DNA from: Flaccisagitta enflata
Lineage: Eukaryota; Chaetognatha; Sagittoidea; Aphragmophora
Assembly: GCA_965153355.1 (NCBI GenBank)
Contig: OZ231127.1
Span: 45,260,001 to 45,324,000 of the forward strand
DNA: 64,000 bases
Direction of reading: 5' to 3'
Shown here piece by piece: positions 35,908 through 64,000 of the stretch. A model generated the notes under the pieces. That model searched no databases. It had not been told where the DNA came from and saw only the letters and a list, made by a program, of their open reading frames with translations. The translations under genes were made by a program, and so were the position numbers. Numbering within the stretch: position 1 is the stretch's first letter; every line of letters starts with the position of its first letter.

Positions 35908-36260
35908 TTTTTTTTTTTGTTTTTTTCAAGTTATTAAGTCTCTGGTGAGTAATTCTCTTTCGTTCGCGACGGAATATCATTCCATTGCAGACTATAATTC
36001 AAGGCGAGTGCATGTCGCTGTTGCCGTCATTGTCGCTGTCGTTAGCACTTTTGTGATATGAACAGATTTTTATGCTTTGAGTCAAAGTTTGACCAATTTG
36101 CTTCATATTAAGAGGGAAGTTGCACCAGGGTGAGGCTCTTTACATCCTATCCGGTTTTTTAGATGCAACCACTTTCAATCATAGTCGAAGCGATTGTTTG
36201 GCCAAAACGATATTTTGGTCTTAGCATTTCCATTTCCATCGCGGACCCAATTACTGTTTA

Positions 36261-36462
36261 GGTCTTTATAGGTCGTGGACAAACGACTCTGTAATAGGCT
36301 GTCGGTCCGTCGGTTTGTAACACACGAGTCAAAAAGTTTGAAAACGCGCGGTAGAAAAACCGCGCGCGTGTGTGTGTGTGTGTATGTGTGGGCAGGGGGT
36401 TAGGGGATTGTATGCCCCTACCCACCTATCTGCGACTATATTGTAAATCCGCGTTACTTGGT
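36261..36462 (-). mobile_element. diverged R1 with GTCGT arms
   Basis: The 3' end (minus strand) AGTCGTTTGTCCACGACCT forms a hairpin. The interior has GACCGACAG and a CACACA/CGCGCG patch. The 5' side keeps box AGTCGCAGAT and AGGTGGGTAGGGGC but not AACAAGG. Confidence 0.55.
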
Positions 36463-36876
36463 TTATTGGACAAAATATTGGGTTAGTATTGCGTGCGTGT
36501 TTATCGGCGATCCTTTTATCTCTTCGCGGATTTGACCCTCGAATAAAGCCTTCATCTCGTCTTTGTTTGTTTGAATTGAAAGAAAGGTGGTTGAGGCAAA
36601 ATATTGAACGCCCCAAAAACCTCAAGATCATGCTGGTAGAGGAAGAAACAAAAGAAAAATCTCGCGTCACATCGGCATTCATTAGTACAATATTTTCAAA
36701 AGTGATGAATGTTATACATAGATTGTCATCAGGGTATCATACTACGCAAATTTAAAAAAAAATGATTTTGAAGAATCTTAATAGATCTTTCATTCTAGAC
36801 CAATCCCAGTTTTGTATCTCAAATGGTTTTGAAGATACAGCCTATCAATGGGAAAGACTATTTTGCTCAGATGCCG
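36463..36876. other. unassigned stretch
   Basis: Frames up to 117 codons have no recognisable domain; I see no gene. Confidence 0.3.
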
Positions 36877-36968
36877 CTTTTTGGATGCGTCCTCGCATCT
36901 CTAGACGAGGCCTTATCCGTCTATTGGTCCGTCTGTCCATTGGTCCGTGGCGGTTTTTTTTTTCACGT
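36877..36968 (-). mobile_element. R1 3' fragment, GATGCG arm variant
   Basis: On the minus strand: GACGGAC tract, CCTCGTCTAG, then hairpin AGATGCGAGGACGCATCC plus AAAAA. The arms (GATGCG/CGCATC) differ from other copies but still pair. Cut by the (TC)n at 36,973. Confidence 0.65.
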
Positions 36969-36970
36969 AG

Positions 36971-36972
<2 letters not shown>

Positions 36973-37054
<82 letters not shown>

Positions 37055-37193
37055 ATGCATTTTCTTTTTCCGAAAATATACGATCATACTTAGAAAACCA
37101 AAAAACAGAAAAACCCACATAAGCAGCTGTTGCTGCGCCGAACATGTTAAGGAATTGATGATTAATTAATACATATCTCCACTCTTGAGACGA

Positions 37194-37259
<66 letters not shown>
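36973..37259. repeat. two (TC)n arrays
   Basis: Arrays at 36,973-37,052 and 37,197-37,259 are separated by 144 bp of unassigned sequence. Confidence 0.97.
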
Positions 37260-37260
<1 letters not shown>

Positions 37261-37362
37261 ATGTCGTCTTCTTGTTTGAATGGCGCAATGCGGCTCGCGG
37301 CGGCATCTCTTTTTTAGTTCAGAGGTCGGACGGATAACCGGAGAGACACAGAGAATGTCAGT

Positions 37363-37690
<328 letters not shown>

Positions 37691-37773
37691 GTTAGTATTT
37701 GACAGTTGACAAACTTTTATCTTAGTTTTAATGAGTTAACCGTGAATACGAACACTTTCCCAATCTATCAATT

Positions 37774-38550
<777 letters not shown>

Positions 38551-38701
38551 TTTTTAGTCGCGGACACGCGACTCTACACCTTGCCGTGTCGGTCGGTCGG
38601 TCGGTCGGTAGGTCCGTCACATTTTTGAATTCCGAGCAGTTTTTGCATTACTGCTCCTGCCCAACCATCCGCGACTGGATTGCCGTGTATCCGGCCTTGT
38701 T
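38551..38701 (-). mobile_element. R1 element, short full-length copy
   Basis: In minus orientation it starts AACAAGGCCGGATACACGGC with box AGTCGCGGAT, then a (GACC)n tract and terminus AGTCGCGTGTCCGCGACT plus AAAAA. Confidence 0.9.
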
Positions 38702-38842
38702 CACAGATAAACCAGAATTTTCATGAGTAAGCAAAAACAAAAACCACTCTAATTAAAATTCAAAATGAGGTAATTCCAATTTCATTCCACTCAAATCCGA
38801 ATCTGACTATAGTGGTTTCAGTTTTAACTCTGGTCCGAAATT

Positions 38843-39012
38843 CGACCTAAAATGTTTCCCCCTGCGTTAGTATTGGTTAGGATTGGTCGTTAGGATTGGT
38901 CGATCTGAAATTGGTCGATCAATTGGTCGATTGGTCGATCCGAAATTCGACCTAAAATGTTTCCCCCTGCGTTAGTATCGGTTAGGATTGGTCGTTAGGA
39001 TTGGTCGATCTG
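38843..39012. repeat. tandem duplication with GGATTGGTCGA units
   Basis: TCGACCTAAAATGTTTCCCC...GGATTGGTCGATCTG occurs at 38,843-38,910 and again at 38,945-39,012, with GATTGGTCGATC units between. Confidence 0.85.
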
Positions 39013-39181
39013 TTAGTCCGTAACACTTTGTTTTTTTTTTGTTTTTTTTTTTTTTTTTTGCGTTTACTGGCAGTTTTTGCATCACGGCCCCTGCCCAAAT
39101 GTTTGATTTGTCTTTTTTTTCACTGCCCCCTGCCGCTGCTCACTTACACGTGACTTGGAAAGCCAAGTAACCGGGCTTGTT
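39013..39181 (-). mobile_element. R1 5'-half fragment
   Basis: In minus orientation it starts AACAAGCCCGGTTACTTGGC with box AGTCACGTGT and two CAGGGG/GGGCAGGGGC motifs. The 3' terminus is not preserved. Confidence 0.55.
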
Positions 39182-39796
<615 letters not shown>

Positions 39797-39798
<2 letters not shown>

Positions 39799-42401
39799 TG
39801 ACTGCCAAGTTAGCACTAGGATTTCGAGAAGGTAATAAAGATTCCAAAGACTGCAGAGATGTTGATTTTATTCTGATGATTTATAATTTTGACATTCTTA
39901 ACAATTCTTCGGAAAATGTTTTTTCTACAATAACAACGAAACTTGGCGATGCTTTCAATGAACGGTTTTCTGTATGAGTTAACAAAAGCCCCCACAATGG
40001 TTTTAACCACGTAAGGTTGTCAAGAAACCGAAATAGAAATGAACTGAAAAAAAAGATAGGCAAATACGTTGAAAAAGTAAAAAAGGCTTTCCAATCGCCA
40101 TCCGAATGAATAATTTAAAAAATAGGGAAACAACGAATCAATTACTCACGAGGCACACCAAAGTCATTTGAAGAAGCAGTTCAAATTTTCTTTTACTCCA
40201 TTTTTCTAATCAAGCTTTGATGACCCACTAATGGCCCCTTTAGGGATAAAATGGAGATTCTTGATTTTTATTTTTAAGAAAAATGAACTTCATTTCAAAA
40301 TCATATCTTCCTAAATCCACAAAGAGGGCAGGGGCCAAAAAAGCTTGAAAAGAAAGAAAAAGATGCATTTTACCTTTGTTTTTCCATTATTTGTCTTTCA
40401 TACTTAAAAAGAAACGATCCCTATTTGTTGTTGTTTTTTTTTTGTTTAGTTTTTTTTTCTTTATGCAATTAACAAAATTCTCTCAGAATGATCTGGATCT
40501 GTCAAGAAGAACAATTTCACGTAGTTAAGTAGGCTGATGGTATAAAAGTTGGATTGAACCACAAATCACGTTCATGATTAGTATTCTTTTGTTTGTATGT
40601 GAGAGATTTCCTGGCTAATCTACCCTCCGATTACTACAATAATTTGGTAAAATTAGCGGTAAACCCTGCTGAACCCCGGCAAGCGTCGTTTTAGCTGGGT
40701 ATTCTCGAGTTTTGTTTATTTTTCTTTTTCGGGTGTGACATTGTAGCTGTATTAGTTGGTTTAAAATCGCGTTTATTTTTTTTTTTTCGAGCGTGTTGCT
40801 CCTCTTTTTTTTTCATAGAACGCATTATGGATTCTGTCATTGGTTAGAAGCACTTCAGAAGTTGGTCTTTCTTCTTCTGAAGTTTTAAAAGCCAATTTGT
40901 TTAAAAAAAAACTATAAAATCTCCCAAAACTTCTTCCCCTTTCTTCCCCTTCCGTGCGATTGTGATAACGAAGATGGGGTTGATTAAGGGTTAAGAAATG
41001 AGAAAATAGAGAGATTTCTTTTCATGGATAAGCAGACACGGGAATTGAGACTGATTGGCTTTTGTGTGAGAGTTTTTAATCAGTATCACGTTTCAAATTT
41101 CTGAGAGAGAGAAAAGTTTGGGGTGGTAAAGTGGTTTCTACTTCGCAAGAAGACTGGACTGAATTTTTGGACGTTTTGTTGTTATCGTTATGAATGTTTT
41201 GTTTTGTATTGTATTGTTTTGAACCACTACCGCTACGATTTAAGTTCGCAATCAAATTTGAGAAGATGATTATTGACGACAACGTCTCGTATCCTGGATT
41301 CGTTTGAAAAACAGCGTGGACCTTGTTGTCCCCGATTGGTGCCATTTATACTTTACGTTAGCTATCGAGCAATTATGAAAAAAAGCCTTTAACAGAATCC
41401 ATGAAATGGTAGAATCACTCAATTGCCACGTACTACGTTTTGATGGTTTTGGTTGTGTCTTCGATGTTGTTTTGTACAAATCAAGAAAAGTTTTTTCTTT
41501 TTAATTGAAAGATTATCAAAATGTCATTGCTTAACTTATTCTTTCTTGTTAAATATATATAAAGAAAATTGATCGTTCTTTAAAAAAGAAACGGGTGACC
41601 TTTTCTTTCCGTTTTTTTCATTGATGCAAAAGGAAAAATCTATAAAATAATAAAATTTGTCACTTTGAAGATTTGCTGTCTTCCTTCTCGTTCTGCGCTA
41701 AGGTGGCGCCAGTTTAAGTATTGATAAAAAAAAAATTAAAACTGAGTTTTATTTTTGAAAAAAAAAAGAGAAGAATTAAGTAGCAGGTTTTTCAATAAAA
41801 AAGGAGGGTATAAAAAGAAAATCAAAGGAAACTCATCGAGAAAGACCATCATTGATATCAATTGTCTAAATCTATTTGATTTCTACTTAAAAATTTAGAA
41901 AGAAAACATCTCTTCAAGAATTGCTTCCTGAGGTTGTGCGACATAATGTGCCCCGTGACGTACGAACACAAGTGCATATTCCATGTCTTTGCCTTTTTAA
42001 AATGAAAGATGTGCAAAAAAGTTTACGTAAGAATCATGATCTTCATCCTTATCTCATAGACGCGATTAAAAAAAAAGATAATTCTGGAACACATGGAAAA
42101 CGCACTCAAACAGAATCTTAATAAAATCTCTCGAGGAAAAAAATAAATGTTAAATATCTCTTTTCATACAATTAGGGGCGACCATTTTTAAAAAAAAAAG
42201 ATAAATCATCATTTTTTTTCGACAGTGTACGATATCAATGAACAAACGACGAACAAATAAGAAAATATGTGAGATCAATCTCAAGTTCGTTTTTCGGCGG
42301 AAGGGATTGAAGGGTCAATGTATCAATTGGTCATACAATTGGAAGGTGTGACACCACCATTTCGAAAAAGAAAAAATGGTTGGTCACTCTCTTTTTCTTG
42401 T
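39797..42401. other. noncoding; includes the presumed PKD2 3' UTR
   Basis: No exon or repeat family recognised apart from homopolymer runs. The PKD2 3' UTR should begin at 42,401 and run leftwards. The nearest AATAAA I can see on the minus strand is at 41,753-41,748, about 650 nt past the stop; whether it is used cannot be judged here. Confidence 0.4.
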
Positions 42402-63439
<21,038 letters not shown>

Positions 63440-63571
63440 CTGGAATATGTGCAAATATCAATCAGTGATATTCAAAAGAGAGAATGATGGAAGTATATAT
63501 GTACTTTTTTTCGACAACAATATAGTGTATGACATGTTTGGCTTCAGGATCTGTGATGGACTTTCATTTGA

Positions 63572-63867
63572 AACAAGGTGATTAAACTTAAGTCGCGTCT
63601 GTCGGCACCTTCAAAAAAAGTCAGGCAGACAGACAGACAAACGATTCTTTTTCTTTCAAAATGACAGTTTTTTTTCCATTATTCAGAAACATGAAAAACG
63701 CGATAAAAAGCCTTCAAAACGACTCCGTGACGGACCGACGGACGGACCGACGAACAAACGGACGGACGAACCGACGGAGACAGACTCCGGAAGACGGGCA
63801 AGACGACAGACGGACCGGCGACAGACGGCAGACCAGACAGTAGACTTATAGATAGCACACGACTAAA
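63572..63867 (+). mobile_element. R1 element, long variant
   Basis: Starts AACAAGGTGATTAAACTTAA with box AGTCGCGTCT; the interior has two GACAGA/GACGGAC tracts. It ends TTATAGATAGCACACGACTAAA. The hairpin is decayed. It runs directly into the R2 copy at 63,867. Confidence 0.7.
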
Positions 63868-64000
63868 CAAGTCATCCAAGGATTACGGCCAGCGGTACCC
63901 GATGCCCTGCTTGGTATAGCTGAAGAAGTGGTGTGAGAGCAGGGCAGCGGCCCAAAGTGTCGATGTCCTGCCCAGGTACAGGGGGAACCATTACGTACGT
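63867..64000 (+). mobile_element. R2 left end, continuing beyond the window
   Basis: ACAAGTCATCCAAGGATTAC, GCGGTACCCGATGCCCTGCT, GAGAGCAGGGCAGCGGCCC and GATGTCCTG, then the window ends. Confidence 0.8.

Overview
This is a window of a repeat-rich metazoan nuclear genome, almost certainly from an invertebrate. Coding sequence is split by GT-AG introns. One gene is recognisable at high confidence: the 3' part of a polycystin-2 (PKD2/TRPP) cation-channel gene on the minus strand, with 17 exons between 63,439 and 42,402. Its 5' exons lie beyond the right edge. It carries two canonical EF-hand loops where vertebrate PKD2 keeps one, which fits an invertebrate. I cannot name the species.

The other coding candidates are weaker. 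A phase-compatible pair of plus-strand exons (19,444-19,659 and 20,183-21,631) encodes a Ser/Asp-rich protein I do not recognise. A broken minus-strand gene (24,345-26,592) has PIN/flap-nuclease-like motifs followed by a C-terminal CXC-type cysteine cluster, and looks mobile-element derived. A LINE-like 3' coding fragment (54,880-55,260) sits inside the largest PKD2 intron.

The rest is interspersed and tandem repeats. I name the recurrent families as follows. R1 starts AACAAGG and ends in a palindromic hairpin followed by CTAAAAA; it carries a (GACC)n tract and often an internal minisatellite; about 30 copies or fragments. R2 and R3 are larger elements whose ends are inverted GC-rich hairpins (core GGCAGCGGCCCC / GGGGCCGCTGCC) enclosing a minisatellite; R2 ends carry GATGTCCTGTAGGACA and R3 ends carry GATGACCTATGCT. 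R4 is an inverted pair near 3.9-4.2 and 8.9-9.2 kb. R1, R2 and R3 are nested in one another. Single terminal-inverted-repeat elements include pogo-like, Harbinger-like and TA-flanked examples. Simple-sequence arrays, mainly (GA)n/(TC)n, (CA)n, (GAA)n, (GAAA)n and (ATTC)n, occupy a large share of the window.

Layout: 1-19 kb is a nest of R1/R2/R3 copies and pyrimidine or purine tracts. 19.4-21.7 kb holds the Ser-rich exons. 22-24 kb holds GA/GAAA arrays and a pogo-like MITE. 24.3-27.3 kb holds the broken CXC gene and its upstream tandem repeats. 27.3-42.4 kb is noncoding with scattered R1 copies, two TIR elements and long GA/CA arrays. 42.4-63.4 kb is PKD2 with repeat-filled introns. 63.5-64 kb is an R1 copy followed by the start of an R2 copy.

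The most unusual signal is in R1. The short box near the 5' end and both arms of the 3'-terminal hairpin change sequence together between copies while staying complementary, which points to a selected terminal structure. Non-autonomous rolling-circle (Helentron/DINE-like) elements are my best guess for the family.
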